45,251 nucleotides of DNA from JAOAFX01 sp049700315 (GCA_049700315.1 JBNAVN010000016.1:1-45251), one strand, 5' to 3'; counted from the stretch's first letter, positions 9,567 through 17,710 are shown. Notes: generated by a model from the sequence alone, not told the origin. A program made the numbers and translations.

Positions 9567-9584
9567 AATAACTCCATTCTAAAA

Positions 9585-9612
9585 ATTATAATCAGAATCA
9601 AAATAAAATCAA
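9585..9612 (-). promoter_or_regulatory. Promoter of the 9566-7233 operon
   Basis: On the minus strand TTGATT (9612-9607), a 16-nt spacer, TATAAT (9590-9585). The expected start is near 9578, giving a leader of about 12 nt that holds the GGAG ribosome site. Confidence 0.65.
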
Positions 9613-9627
9613 TAGATTTTTATGACC

Positions 9628-10041
9628 TCAGTCGTGGAAGGTAATGTCTTTTACTGCAGCAAGTACCGCAAAAATCCTTTCGTTATTACTTTCCGGGTCA
9701 ATTGGCGTAAAGAAAAAACCCTGGCGCTGGGGTGAGTAACCCATTGTCAACCCATAGAGTATTTCGCCATCAACAAACTCAACCTTAACCTTTCTGCCAA
9801 TAAGTTTTTTGTTTTCAATTTCTTCAAAGGTTTTTTTCTTCACCGGTCGGGTTCGTGATTTCCCCATTAACTCCTTAACAAAGAATACTGCCTTGAGATT
9901 TGCAATCTTAACAGGTACAGATTTTTCTTTTTCGCCTTCCTTAATGACCAGGTGGAATAATGGCTTATCAGCCTTGAAATCCGAGGTATAGCCCCGTTCA
10001 ATCCGATGATCCAGATAGTGAATAACTACTTTATTTGGCAT
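9628..10041 (-). CDS. Conserved small protein, DUF6982-like
   Basis: 137 aa. The C-terminal half ('GRKVKVEFVDGEILYGLTMGY', 'QGFFFTPIDPESNNERIFAVLAAVKDI') has the look of a small beta-barrel domain annotated DUF6982 in many bacteria. The N-terminal half ('KVVIHYLDHRIERGYTSDF', 'VPVKIANLKAVFFVKEL') resembles a second copy of the same barrel, so the protein may be a tandem duplication. Function is unknown; these domains are found in signalling-type contexts. ATG 10041 is chosen because the -10 box of a consensus promoter ends 5 nt upstream, making the mRNA leaderless; the in-frame TTG at 10047 overlaps the -10. No Shine-Dalgarno is present. Confidence 0.7.
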   Translation of the reverse strand: MPNKVVIHYLDHRIERGYTSDFKADKPLFHLVIKEGEKEKSVPVKIANLKAVFFVKELMGKSRTRPVKKKTFEEIENKKLIGRKVKVEFVDGEILYGLTMGYSPQRQGFFFTPIDPESNNERIFAVLAAVKDITFHD

Positions 10042-10046
10042 ACGCA

Positions 10047-10074
10047 ATTATAATGAATTTTATGAGATTGTCAA
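10047..10074 (-). promoter_or_regulatory. Consensus promoter for a leaderless mRNA (gene 9628-10041)
   Basis: Minus strand TTGACA (10074-10069), a 16-nt spacer, TATAAT (10052-10047), both hexamers perfect. Only 5 nt separate the -10 from the ATG, so transcription should begin at or within a base or two of the start codon. Confidence 0.8.
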
Positions 10075-10082
10075 CAAAAATA

Positions 10083-10113
10083 TATAAGATTCGTACGAAT
10101 TAACTCTATTATA
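10083..10113. repeat. 31-nt dispersed repeat with ATTCGTACGAAT palindrome (copy 1)
   Basis: Plus strand 10083-10113 matches 16716-16746 at 26 of 31 positions. Its core ATTCGTACGAAT (10089-10100) is a perfect 12-bp palindrome. This copy lies in the short gap after the stop of the HgdC-like gene and next to the -35 of the 10047-10074 promoter. Confidence 0.55.
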
Positions 10114-10118
10114 GAAAA

Positions 10119-10841
10119 TCAAACGAACATTGCCGCACCTATTGCACCAACAAATTGAGGGTCCTCAGGGATTATGGTCTCTGGATAATATCTCTTTATT
10201 GCCTTTACCAATCCTGGATTCAATGCCCCACCACCACAGAATAATAATGGTTCTTCTATCCCTACCTGCCCGGCAATACCATTTATTCTGCGGATCAAAG
10301 AATCGCAAACACCGAAGATAATATCCTCAAGTTTCTTACCTTCCTGCACCAGACTCAAAATCTCGGTCTCTGCCATCACCACACAGAGTGAATCAATTAT
10401 TTCTGGTTTTTCTGATTTCAATGCTTTTTCTCCAAATTCTGAAAGGGATAGATTCAATGACTGTGCAATTTTTTCAATGAAATTCCCTGTGCCTGCAGCA
10501 CAGCGGTCATTCATCACAAACTTCACCACCTTTCCATTTTTTACTCTTATTACCTTACTATCCTGTCCACCAATATCAATTATTGTTTGAATTGCATTGC
10601 TAAAATATGTTGAGCCACGGGCAAATGCTGATACCTCGGTGATAACTTTATAAGCATCATCAACCAGCTCTCTTCCATAACCAGTGGCAACAATTTTATC
10701 AAATCCACCGAGTTGACTTTTTATCTCACTTATTGCCTGCCTTGGTTTGAATGCAGTCTTGATAACCAATTTTTTTATGACCTTTCCATCAAAGAGTACA
10801 CCCTTTGTATACATTGAACCTACATCTATACCCAATACCAT
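10119..10841 (-). CDS. HgdC-type ATP-dependent activator (BcrAD/BadFG family), copy 1
   Basis: 240 aa, full length for the family. It should be a homodimeric ASKHA-fold ATPase with one [4Fe-4S] cluster between subunits that pushes an electron to a partner reductase at very low potential. The sequence shows the phosphate loop 'GIDVGSMYTKGVL' (4-16), 'DIGGQDSKVI' (89-98), cluster ligands Cys114 in 'NDRCAAGTG' and Cys153 in 'SLCVVMAE' (39 apart, as in HgdC), and the adenosine motif 'FCGGGALNPGL'. It overlaps the upstream methyltransferase gene by 16 nt and has AGGAGAAAGG before the ATG. Its likely partners are the two HgdB-like proteins of the same operon (11997-14401). It is the last gene of the corrinoid operon. 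Confidence 0.88.
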   Translation of the reverse strand: MVLGIDVGSMYTKGVLFDGKVIKKLVIKTAFKPRQAISEIKSQLGGFDKIVATGYGRELVDDAYKVITEVSAFARGSTYFSNAIQTIIDIGGQDSKVIRVKNGKVVKFVMNDRCAAGTGNFIEKIAQSLNLSLSEFGEKALKSEKPEIIDSLCVVMAETEILSLVQEGKKLEDIIFGVCDSLIRRINGIAGQVGIEEPLLFCGGGALNPGLVKAIKRYYPETIIPEDPQFVGAIGAAMFV

Positions 10842-11857
10842 CCTTTCTCCTTTGCTGCCTTTATAAATGATACAACATTTTCTCTTTTTGCCTTGATCGG
10901 CACCTCACATCCGGTTGAGGCAATATAACCCTTACGGGCAAACTTTAACTGTTCAACCATAATTGTGGTTGCAATGGAAACCTCTTCAGGTTCTGAAAAT
11001 AAAAGTGCTGATGTATCAAAATTGCCAATCAATCTCATTTTATTTGATAACCTCTCCATTGCCTTCATCATATTTACACGGTCGAGGCTGAGCAAATCTG
11101 CATTGGTATACAATAGATTGTCAATTATTGTTGTTGTATCACCGCAGATGTGTAATATGACATCAAAATCATAACGATGAAGATAATCAATCAATCTCTG
11201 TTCATAAACCAGGGCAATCTCTTTATAGACTGCCGGGCTTATCACACTCCCTGATGCAAGCGGGTCAACGATAATGGGTAATGCACCGGCATTTATTATC
11301 TCAAAGCAGAATCTTATCGTTGCCTCAAGAACAGCATCAAGAATTATTCTTATCTCATCAGGATTTTTCAATGTATTAATCAAAAATTTTTCTGGCGGTA
11401 ATAGATGCATTCCAGTTGTAAATGGTGCAGGCACATAGGCAAGAATTGGTACAATATCACCGATTGCTTTATAAGCATATTTTATTGCCTCAAGATAAAC
11501 AGGGAGTCTACCTTCCTTTTTTGGATTTGGTATTATAAGTCGGTCATTGAGATTGTTTTTCAAGGCAGGATTTTTTAATACCGGCAAATCATTATCTGGA
11601 TAATAAAATTCTGAGCCCATCGCCTCAGCAATTATGCCGACCTCTGAAAATATTGATATTGCATCATGCTGGTATATTTCATATGAAATTATCTGCGCCT
11701 TAGCCATCTTTTCACCACTGGTATAATATCTTTTCAATTTTATACCTGCTACAGTTGCAGCGTGGGATGTGACCAAAGGTATCACCGGACAGCGGTCAGG
11801 TTTTTCATCAATCACAAGCATACCAAACCGTTCACGAGGAGTTAAAATATCTTTCAT
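10826..11857 (-). CDS. UroD-fold corrinoid methyltransferase (MtaA/CmuA family), copy 1
   Basis: 343 aa. It belongs to the zinc-dependent methyltransferases that share the uroporphyrinogen decarboxylase fold. The family's zinc ligands are visible: His236 and Cys238 in 'LHICGDTT' and Cys317 in 'STGCEVP'. Conserved 'VDPLASGSVISP' and 'PAPFTTG' lie in the substrate cavity. The arginines typical of true HemE are absent, so haem synthesis is unlikely. It may move a methyl group between a substrate or thiol cofactor and the corrinoid protein encoded at 16756-17403. Only about 25% of it resembles the second UroD protein of this operon by eye, so the two probably act on different methyl donors or acceptors, as MT-I and MT-II do. 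A repeat-filled 139-nt gap precedes it. Confidence 0.85.
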   Translation of the reverse strand: MKDILTPRERFGMLVIDEKPDRCPVIPLVTSHAATVAGIKLKRYYTSGEKMAKAQIISYEIYQHDAISIFSEVGIIAEAMGSEFYYPDNDLPVLKNPALKNNLNDRLIIPNPKKEGRLPVYLEAIKYAYKAIGDIVPILAYVPAPFTTGMHLLPPEKFLINTLKNPDEIRIILDAVLEATIRFCFEIINAGALPIIVDPLASGSVISPAVYKEIALVYEQRLIDYLHRYDFDVILHICGDTTTIIDNLLYTNADLLSLDRVNMMKAMERLSNKMRLIGNFDTSALLFSEPEEVSIATTIMVEQLKFARKGYIASTGCEVPIKAKRENVVSFIKAAKEKGWYWV

Positions 11858-11867
11858 AAATAAAGTC

Positions 11868-11992
11868 CTAAATCCGAAATACTAAATTCTAAACAAATTC
11901 TAAATTCCAATGTTCTAAATAATCTCTTGTTTGAAAAATTGATTATTGAAATTTGGGGGTCGTTTCGAATTTCGAATTTAGATATTCGCATT
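11868..11992. repeat. Stutter repeat spacer upstream of a UroD-type methyltransferase
   Basis: The 139-nt gap 11858-11996 is made almost entirely of variants of CTAAATTC and CGAAATTC words (CCTAAATCC, ACTAAATTC, TCTAAATTC, TTCTAAAT, then TTCGAATTTCGAATTTAG at 11963-11980). No promoter or gene was found in it. It splits an otherwise overlapping operon. Confidence 0.6.
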
Positions 11993-11996
11993 TTAC

Positions 11997-13403
11997 TCAT
12001 TTCATTGTCTCCACAAATGCCTCAATACGTGTTTTTATCTGCTGGGTAATGCCAAATGGTGCAGGCACATCAATGGAGAGTGTGGGAACACCATCAAGCA
12101 GTTTTTCTATCACCCTTGTTTCCATTGCACAGTGTGATGCACCAAGCATATTTGTTATTAAAACACCCTTTATAATTTTTTTTGCAATCTTTTCTTTTAT
12201 ATTTCTTACCCTTTCCTCAGAAGAACCAATGAGTGAGGCATTGATAAAAGACCTTGCCAGGGCACGCACCGGCTCAATATCTTCTTCAATTTGAACCATA
12301 CTCTGATTTATTACATATTCGGTCTCTACAACCCTGCATCCAAGGTCTTCAACAAGATTCAACAGGTATGGATCAGCACTCGGTGTCACCCAGGCGATGG
12401 GAATTGCATCTTTTTTCAAAACCCCTATCCCTTTTTCAACCCTTTCTTTGACCAGGTTATAAATCATCTCAATTATCTCCAGCCACTCATCAAAATCAGC
12501 ATAGCCATATAAGTTACCAAATTCTATGGTCATCATTTCCAGGGCTGGTAATGGCGCAATCTCAGCATCTGCATTCATTTTTTTTATCTCCGCCACAAGA
12601 CTTCGCAATCTGTTAACCTTTCTTATCGTTTCAACAAGACGATGGGGATTATTAACACCGGTCAATTTGAATAATGCCTGCCAGATTCTTTGATATTCTT
12701 TTACCAAATAATCTTCCAAATTTTTTGGATATATCAATCCCTTTTCTGTTTTTTCTAAATCCTGGGGTTTTGGTTTATTGAGCAAAAATTCTAATGACCT
12801 TCTATAAGGGATTTCTATCCAGTGCACATCATAACCCATATCTTCTACAATTTGCATTACACAGGAATAATCATCACAGGAAGCACCGGTTGATGCAATT
12901 ATCATATCCGGCTTTGGAAAGTATGATTTTTTATGGAATGCGGATACTACAACCCGTGAAAAACAAGTTGCTTCAGGAAGCCCTAATCTACTTGCGGTAT
13001 CAAGCAACTCAGTAGATTCTTTAAAAAACGGTGTCCACCAGAGGCATTCAGGGTAGAATGGAACACAATCAGGAAATGAAAGCACCAGTACCGGAACGGT
13101 TCCCAAATCGCCCATTGTCGCAATAACCTTTTTATTGACCTGATGTGCCCTGAAAAGTCTTTCTGTTTCATTGAAAACAAATCCCCACATTCTCAATGCC
13201 TCAAAAGAATTGTCAAATTTCAACCTTTTCAGTTCCCTTAAACCATATACCATAAATGTTGCGGCTGGTGAGAGATAGATTCCCCATTCATCATTATTAT
13301 AGTATCTATATTTTTTTATCACTTCCATAGGAATTTCTTCAAACTGCCTTGACCAGGCATTCAAATCAATCTTTCTGGGAAGAATTTTCCTTGATTTCTT
13401 CAT
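11997..13403 (-). CDS. HgdB-like 2-hydroxyacyl-CoA dehydratase/reductase family protein, larger subunit
   Basis: 468 aa. It belongs to the HgdB/BcrB/FldB superfamily of [4Fe-4S] proteins that receive an electron from an HgdC-type ATPase. Candidate cluster cysteines are Cys113, Cys120, Cys147 and the pair Cys176/Cys181 in 'STGASCDDYSC', the last occupying the place of the usual 'TTCD' motif. A second Rossmann-like half has 'IPIAWVTPSADPYLLNLVEDLG' and ends 'DVPAPFGITQQIKTRIEAFVE', the standard C-terminal helix of the family. It overlaps the smaller HgdB-like gene by 4 nt, so the two probably form a heterodimer. The real substrate is unknown: no CoA transferase or acyl-CoA ligase lies nearby, which argues against a classic dehydratase pathway. 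Confidence 0.8.
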   Translation of the reverse strand: MKKSRKILPRKIDLNAWSRQFEEIPMEVIKKYRYYNNDEWGIYLSPAATFMVYGLRELKRLKFDNSFEALRMWGFVFNETERLFRAHQVNKKVIATMGDLGTVPVLVLSFPDCVPFYPECLWWTPFFKESTELLDTASRLGLPEATCFSRVVVSAFHKKSYFPKPDMIIASTGASCDDYSCVMQIVEDMGYDVHWIEIPYRRSLEFLLNKPKPQDLEKTEKGLIYPKNLEDYLVKEYQRIWQALFKLTGVNNPHRLVETIRKVNRLRSLVAEIKKMNADAEIAPLPALEMMTIEFGNLYGYADFDEWLEIIEMIYNLVKERVEKGIGVLKKDAIPIAWVTPSADPYLLNLVEDLGCRVVETEYVINQSMVQIEEDIEPVRALARSFINASLIGSSEERVRNIKEKIAKKIIKGVLITNMLGASHCAMETRVIEKLLDGVPTLSIDVPAPFGITQQIKTRIEAFVETMK

Positions 13404-14401
13404 ACAATTCCACCCCGATATGATGAGAGGACTTCAATGAATGCATCAATCCTCACCCTCAACTGGCTAATATTCTGTAAAGAAATATCACTCTTCAATC
13501 TTAGAATCGGAAGTGCAAATCTCTTCTCCATCTTGGCAATCTCAAAATCAAAGTTATCACAGTAGTCAAGGACAAAGGCAATTATGCCTGTGCTGTTTGT
13601 CTCTTTTAACTCTTTATCCACCCATTCATAAAATCCTTTATTCGGCCTTTTATAAATACAGGGTGCCTGTTTGAAATATGCCTGTTTTAGACCCTCAATC
13701 GTCTTTTCTAAAACCTTTATATATATCGCCCTTGATAAACTACAATTAAAATCACCACAGATGCGCAATCTCTTTTCAATCAATTCAATTATTGGACCTG
13801 ACTCATAGGAGACAGGACTGCCCAATAAATAGACCCGCGGTTTATAAGACATTTCATCAGGGATTTCTGATTTTATATCTGAAAAATTCCCCTGAAGATA
13901 ATTGGTCATTATTTTTTGAAAAGTTGTTGTTGATAATACTGATGGATTTGCCCGGCGCCGGGCATCAAACTGACGCAATTTCTGTCTTATCTTTTCAACC
14001 CTTTCGCATTCCTGTTGAATCAAACCCTTGTCAAACCTGCGATGGAAGAATTGTTCCAATTCTCTGACCAGCATATCAATTTCATTGCTAAAGATTTCAA
14101 AATTATCGGTCCGGGGATTGTTAAATATGTAGACCGGAATACCGGTCATAAATCTTATTGCCTCAATCATCCTTCGTGACATATCACAGCCTGTAGAACC
14201 AATGATACAGGCAAACTTTTTTTGATTTTCAATGATAAATCCGAGATTTGATTTAACAAGTGGGCAGGCATCAACACGAACAATCTGTTCTCCTTTCTGG
14301 GAAAGGTTTAATTCACCATGTAGTAAACGATATGGTTTCAATCCGGTTGCGGAAAGGATTTCTACTGGAATATAGGAGCAGGAATATCCAATCAGTTCCA
14401 T
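13400..14401 (-). CDS. HgdB-like 2-hydroxyacyl-CoA dehydratase/reductase family protein, smaller subunit
   Basis: 333 aa. The three-cysteine pattern of the superfamily is complete: 'YSCSYIPVEIL' (Cys8), 'ACPLVKSNLG' (Cys46) and 'STGCDMSRR' (Cys72). The first spacing (38) is identical to that of the double-cubane protein at 19499-20770. It starts almost directly at the first cysteine, lacking the roughly 70-residue N-terminal extension of that protein. The C-terminal half has 'PRVYLLGSPVSYESGPIIELIE' and 'FVLDYCDNFDFE', then 'QLRVRIDAFIEVL'. It overlaps the RACo-like gene by 10 nt and the larger subunit by 4 nt. Probable heterodimer with that subunit, fed by the HgdC-like ATPase at 10119; the reaction is unknown. 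Confidence 0.8.
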   Translation of the reverse strand: MELIGYSCSYIPVEILSATGLKPYRLLHGELNLSQKGEQIVRVDACPLVKSNLGFIIENQKKFACIIGSTGCDMSRRMIEAIRFMTGIPVYIFNNPRTDNFEIFSNEIDMLVRELEQFFHRRFDKGLIQQECERVEKIRQKLRQFDARRRANPSVLSTTTFQKIMTNYLQGNFSDIKSEIPDEMSYKPRVYLLGSPVSYESGPIIELIEKRLRICGDFNCSLSRAIYIKVLEKTIEGLKQAYFKQAPCIYKRPNKGFYEWVDKELKETNSTGIIAFVLDYCDNFDFEIAKMEKRFALPILRLKSDISLQNISQLRVRIDAFIEVLSSYRGGIV

Positions 14402-15774
14402 GGTTTCAAAATCAAACCATTGATAAATCTTTTTTGAAAATCTTTTTGCATTGCGAGTTCAAGATGGGTCGCCCTTTTTCTTATCATCTCTATATCATCT
14501 GGTGTTATTTTATTCATCAAGAATTCTATCGCCCCCATCATTGGCAGGTCATTTTTAAGGACGATCTTTTTTATGCCTGATGGGATGATTCCTATCTCTT
14601 TTAAAGAATCTAAATTTAGATGGGAACCGAATTCTCCGGTAATGACTGCTGTTGCTATCTTTGAAGAACAGATGCCCGCATAATCAAGGAGAAACTTTAT
14701 CCCTGTGTGAATCGCGCCAATGGCGAGCTGTAATTTTCTGATATCCACCTGGTCTATTTTAAAACCACTGATTAGAATCTTTCTTTTTAACATCCCATAT
14801 TCTGTGAGCCATTTATTCTTTAGAAGTATTGCCAGCAAATCAATAAATCCTGATGCACAAAATCCAATCGGTGGTTTGTTCTCAATTGTATAGACCTTAA
14901 ACTTTTTATTATTATATTCAACCTTTTCAATCGCACCTGAGCGGGCAAGACTGCCACAGCTGAGCCCTACCCCTTCAAATGCCGGACCAGCAGCAGTTGA
15001 TACTGCATAGATTTTTTTGTCGGTTATGAGTGCAATCTCGCCATTCGTTCCCAGGTCAACATAAAGCCCTGATTTTTTATTCAACAATAATCCACTGGCA
15101 ATGATTCCAGCAATTGTATCACCGCCAACAAACCCACCAATACAACCAAATACATAGCCCGGTGGATTTTTTATATAAATACCTTTTTTTAAATTCCCTT
15201 CAAAAGGATAATGGGCAAAATTCTTCACTGATTCACCAAGATAAAATGATGACATCACCGGATTTCCAACAACGGTTGTGAATTTTGAATTTGAAATACC
15301 CAGGTGCGATTTTAACTCCTCTATTCCCTTCATAAGTGCTTTTCTTAACGCTCCATATCTTCCGGAGATTGCAAAACCGACCCTGGTCAAGACATCACCA
15401 CCCCAGGATTGCTGGGGATTCAAAACCTTTGCCCTTCTGATAATCTTTCCATTATTCAGGTCAACAAGGGCACCCTTGATTATCGTTGTCCCGATGTCAA
15501 TTGCCAGGCCGGTATTCTTATTTTTGGTCTTTTCAGGCGCCTTAAATTTGGGAATGATTATTTCTGGGATTGTCTTTGTCTCATATCTGCAGGCAAGGCG
15601 ATAACCTTTTTTCAATAAACTTTCAGGGATTAATAATCTTTCTATCTCATCAGGTGGTCTTGGTTTGCCTTTTATCAAGACCCTGCACCTTCCACACCTT
15701 CCCTTACCACCACACGATGCATCAATGAATATTCCCTTTTTCTGCAACAGGGATAATAAATTGTCAGTCTTCAT
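14392..15774 (-). CDS. RACo-like corrinoid activator: 2Fe-2S ferredoxin plus ASKHA (DUF4445) domain
   Basis: About 460 aa from ATG 15774 (AAGG 4 nt upstream); an in-frame ATG at 15792 adds six residues. The N-terminal plant-type ferredoxin has Cys21-x5-Cys27-x2-Cys30 and Cys62 ('CGGKGRCGRC', 'LACRYET'). After a linker comes the ASKHA ATPase part: 'GLAIDIGTTIIKGALVDL', 'GGFVGGDTIAGI', 'YVDLGTNGEIALIT' and 'AGPAFEGVGLSCGS'. Relatives (RACo, and the activating enzymes of O-demethylases) reduce Co(II) corrinoid back to Co(I) using ATP. Its neighbours, a corrinoid protein and two UroD-fold methyltransferases, fit that job exactly. It overlaps the upstream UroD gene by 11 nt. Confidence 0.88.
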   Translation of the reverse strand: MKTDNLLSLLQKKGIFIDASCGGKGRCGRCRVLIKGKPRPPDEIERLLIPESLLKKGYRLACRYETKTIPEIIIPKFKAPEKTKNKNTGLAIDIGTTIIKGALVDLNNGKIIRRAKVLNPQQSWGGDVLTRVGFAISGRYGALRKALMKGIEELKSHLGISNSKFTTVVGNPVMSSFYLGESVKNFAHYPFEGNLKKGIYIKNPPGYVFGCIGGFVGGDTIAGIIASGLLLNKKSGLYVDLGTNGEIALITDKKIYAVSTAAGPAFEGVGLSCGSLARSGAIEKVEYNNKKFKVYTIENKPPIGFCASGFIDLLAILLKNKWLTEYGMLKRKILISGFKIDQVDIRKLQLAIGAIHTGIKFLLDYAGICSSKIATAVITGEFGSHLNLDSLKEIGIIPSGIKKIVLKNDLPMMGAIEFLMNKITPDDIEMIRKRATHLELAMQKDFQKRFINGLILKPWN

Positions 15775-16708
15775 ATTGCCTTGAAATTTCAACCATTGTT
15801 TTTATATTTATAATCGGCGTATTCACTGCTACATCGCAGGAAGTTGATAGAATGAGAAATTTTTCCTTCAAGGCAGATTCAATCTCTTTCTTTAACTTAA
15901 TCTTATCACCATTGAGCAGGGTTATCGTTGAAGCACCACCCATTTTCAATGTCTTTGTCTTTAATGTGATATCTTCTATGCTCAAGATATCAGCCCCTGA
16001 ATTATCCAGGAACTCAATTACTGGTTCTGTATCACCACAGATATGAATACCTGAAATCATCCCTGAAGATTTTATTTGCTTTATCAATATTCTGAGTGGC
16101 TGATAGGCAAATTTTTTGAATATTTGTGGTGATATCACACTTGCTGATGCAAGTGGGTCTCCGATAAATATATTAACTGGAATTTTTAGAAGATTGTTAA
16201 TATATTCCAATTGAAAATTTGTTGCAATATCAATTACATTTTGCGCGATAGTTTCATTGGTCAAAATAATTTTGAGAAAATCTTCAGTCCCATAAAGAAA
16301 ACAACCAAGTGTAAATGGACCCTTTATTGAGACAAAAACAGGGACATCAAGATTTTTTTTCAGTATTTTCGCTGCTCTGATTATCTCCTTTGTTCTATCT
16401 CTGGAGTTAAGCCATAAACCTTTTATAAAATTCTTCCGAATTAACCCTCTACCACATAGTTTTGGATATGGTGAATATTCTATTTCGCATCCCATTGCCT
16501 CTGCTTCAACATAAGGGTCAGAAAAGATCAAAACCATATCGTATCTATAGAGACTATATCCGTATTCAAGAGCCTCAGCAAGGATCTTTCCATTTGTAGC
16601 AACTTCTTTAAAATTCTTATTAAGTATAAGAGCACAATGGTCAGCACAGACAATAGGAAAGACTGCATATCTTCTCTTTCTTTTTATAACTTCTTCAATT
16701 CTATTCAT
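15764..16708 (-). CDS. UroD-fold corrinoid methyltransferase (MtaA/CmuA family), copy 2
   Basis: 314 aa. The zinc triad is His222 and Cys224 in 'IHICGDTE' and Cys291 in 'STSCDVA'. 'IKGPFTLGC' and 'IGDPLASASVISP' match the cavity motifs of copy 1. It is about 30 residues shorter than copy 1, mainly in the N-terminal third. In four-component O-demethylases the substrate methyltransferase and the second methyltransferase both act on one corrinoid protein; this gene lies directly after the corrinoid protein gene, 47 nt away, so it is the better candidate for its immediate partner. Methyl donor and acceptor are unknown. No MtaB, MttB or MtbB homologue lies in the window. Confidence 0.85.
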   Translation of the reverse strand: MNRIEEVIKRKRRYAVFPIVCADHCALILNKNFKEVATNGKILAEALEYGYSLYRYDMVLIFSDPYVEAEAMGCEIEYSPYPKLCGRGLIRKNFIKGLWLNSRDRTKEIIRAAKILKKNLDVPVFVSIKGPFTLGCFLYGTEDFLKIILTNETIAQNVIDIATNFQLEYINNLLKIPVNIFIGDPLASASVISPQIFKKFAYQPLRILIKQIKSSGMISGIHICGDTEPVIEFLDNSGADILSIEDITLKTKTLKMGGASTITLLNGDKIKLKKEIESALKEKFLILSTSCDVAVNTPIINIKTMVEISRQYED

Positions 16709-16715
16709 AAACCTC

Positions 16716-16746
16716 TATAAAATTCTTACGAATCAACTCCATAATA
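16716..16746. repeat. 31-nt dispersed repeat (copy 2), between corrinoid protein and UroD genes
   Basis: Matches 10083-10113 at 26 of 31 positions, with core ATTCTTACGAAT in place of the perfect palindrome. It lies inside the 47-nt gap between two genes of the operon, just upstream of the methyltransferase ribosome site. The two copies flank the six genes from 10119 to 16708. Confidence 0.55.
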
Positions 16747-16755
16747 AACCTGGAG

Positions 16756-17403
16756 TTAAGGTATGAGCATTTTATCTCCTAGAATCTTCTGCACCAGCCT
16801 CACTGCACCTGCTGCATCTTGTGCATAGCCATCAGCACCAATCTTATCGGCATATTCCTGATTCAGGGGTGCACCCCCAACTATCACCCTCACATTCTTA
16901 CGCAACTTCTTTCTATTCAGGAGATTGATTATGGTCTCCATCTGTATCATCGTCGTCGTCATCAAAGAAGATAAGGCAAGAATCTGGGGTTGTTGTTCTA
17001 TAACGGTCTCAATAAATTTTTCATTTGGTACATCCTTACCCAGATCTATAATCTCATAACCACTTGCCTCAAGCATTACCTTTACGATATTCTTGCCAAT
17101 GTCATGGATATCACCCTGGACAACGCCGATCACAATCCTGCCTTTTTTTGTTGTCTCGGTCTTTGCAATGAGTGGACTGACCAATTCAAACCCTGCATAA
17201 AATGCCTCAGATGCAAGCAGTACCTCAGGCACATAATATTCTTTGATTTCAAATAATCTACCAACCTCTTTCATTCCTGCAACAAGTCCTTGTTCTAAGA
17301 TATCCTTTGGCTCTACGCCCTTTTCTAAGAATTCCTTTACCAGCTCCTTAACCTTCTTTTCTTCAAACCCAACCACTGCCTTTTTTATCAATTGATAATC
17401 CAA
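16756..17403 (-). CDS. Corrinoid (B12-binding) methyl carrier protein, MtaC/MtbC type
   Basis: 215 aa, the usual length. The N-terminal four-helix cap domain (1-85, 'LEQGLVAGMKEVGRLFE', 'YVPEVLLASEAFYAGF') is followed by the Rossmann B12 domain with the base-off motif 'GDIHDIG' (97-103), where His100 is the lower cobalt ligand, then 'LSSLMTTT' and 'VGGAPLN'. It should shuttle a methyl group on cobalt between the two UroD-fold methyltransferases of the operon. Translation starts at TTG 17403 behind AAGGGGG with good spacing. It is the first gene of the seven-gene operon from the promoter at 17444-17471. The protein does not resemble the CoFeSP or MetH type. Confidence 0.92.
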   Translation of the reverse strand: MDYQLIKKAVVGFEEKKVKELVKEFLEKGVEPKDILEQGLVAGMKEVGRLFEIKEYYVPEVLLASEAFYAGFELVSPLIAKTETTKKGRIVIGVVQGDIHDIGKNIVKVMLEASGYEIIDLGKDVPNEKFIETVIEQQPQILALSSLMTTTMIQMETIINLLNRKKLRKNVRVIVGGAPLNQEYADKIGADGYAQDAAGAVRLVQKILGDKMLIP

Positions 17404-17443
17404 TATACCCCCTTGTTAATTTGTAAATCTTTCGTTTTATTTT

Positions 17444-17471
17444 ATTATAAACAAGATTTTTTACTTTGCAA
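17444..17471 (-). promoter_or_regulatory. Promoter of the corrinoid/HgdB operon
   Basis: Minus strand TTGCAA (17471-17466), a 16-nt spacer, TATAAT (17449-17444). The start is expected near 17437, giving a leader of about 34 nt with the AAGGGGG site. The -10 and spacer are identical in form to the strongest sites here; the -35 is weaker. Confidence 0.65.
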
Positions 17472-17542
17472 TATTCAAATCGTGTAAAGGTTAGCCCTAA
17501 CATTGAAATAGTAGGAATGGCACCGCTTGCAGTGTTAAATAA

Positions 17543-17556
17543 CCGCACAAGTGCGG
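17543..17556. other. Small hairpin CCGCAC-AA-GTGCGG
   Basis: Perfect 6-bp stem with a 2-nt loop, followed at 17561 by a second small palindrome (TCCC/GGGA). It lies between the corrinoid promoter and the inverted-repeat element at 17581. No U-tract follows in either direction; role unknown. Confidence 0.4.
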
Positions 17557-17580
17557 TCAATCCCTTTGGGAAAAACTTAC

Positions 17581-17710
17581 GAGGCTGTGTCGCAATTCAA
17601 AATTTTGTCAATTTGTGGCGGTTTGATTTATCAAACTTCATCAAATTTTATTATTTCTTAATTATTTTGTCGGATAAATCCGACCGCTACAGGGGTTATG
17701 ACACAGCCTC
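17581..17710. mobile_element. 130-bp MITE-like element with 11-bp terminal inverted repeats and two covarying palindromes
   Basis: GAGGCTGTGTC (17581-17591) is the exact inverse of GACACAGCCTC (17700-17710). Inside are two palindromes in opposite orientation: GTTTGA-TTTA-TCAAAC (17621-17636) and GTCGGA-TAAA-TCCGAC (17669-17684), both carrying a GTxGCGG arm. The two copies differ at two paired positions, and each change is matched by its partner, so stem pairing is kept. No coding capacity. It separates the two halves of the redox/C1 region. 17711-17830 shows nothing recognisable. Confidence 0.6.

Noticed and set aside
10826..16708. UroD-fold proteins as uroporphyrinogen decarboxylase (hemE)
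   Set aside because: Both carry the HxC...C zinc site of corrinoid methyltransferases and sit beside a corrinoid protein; no haem genes are nearby.
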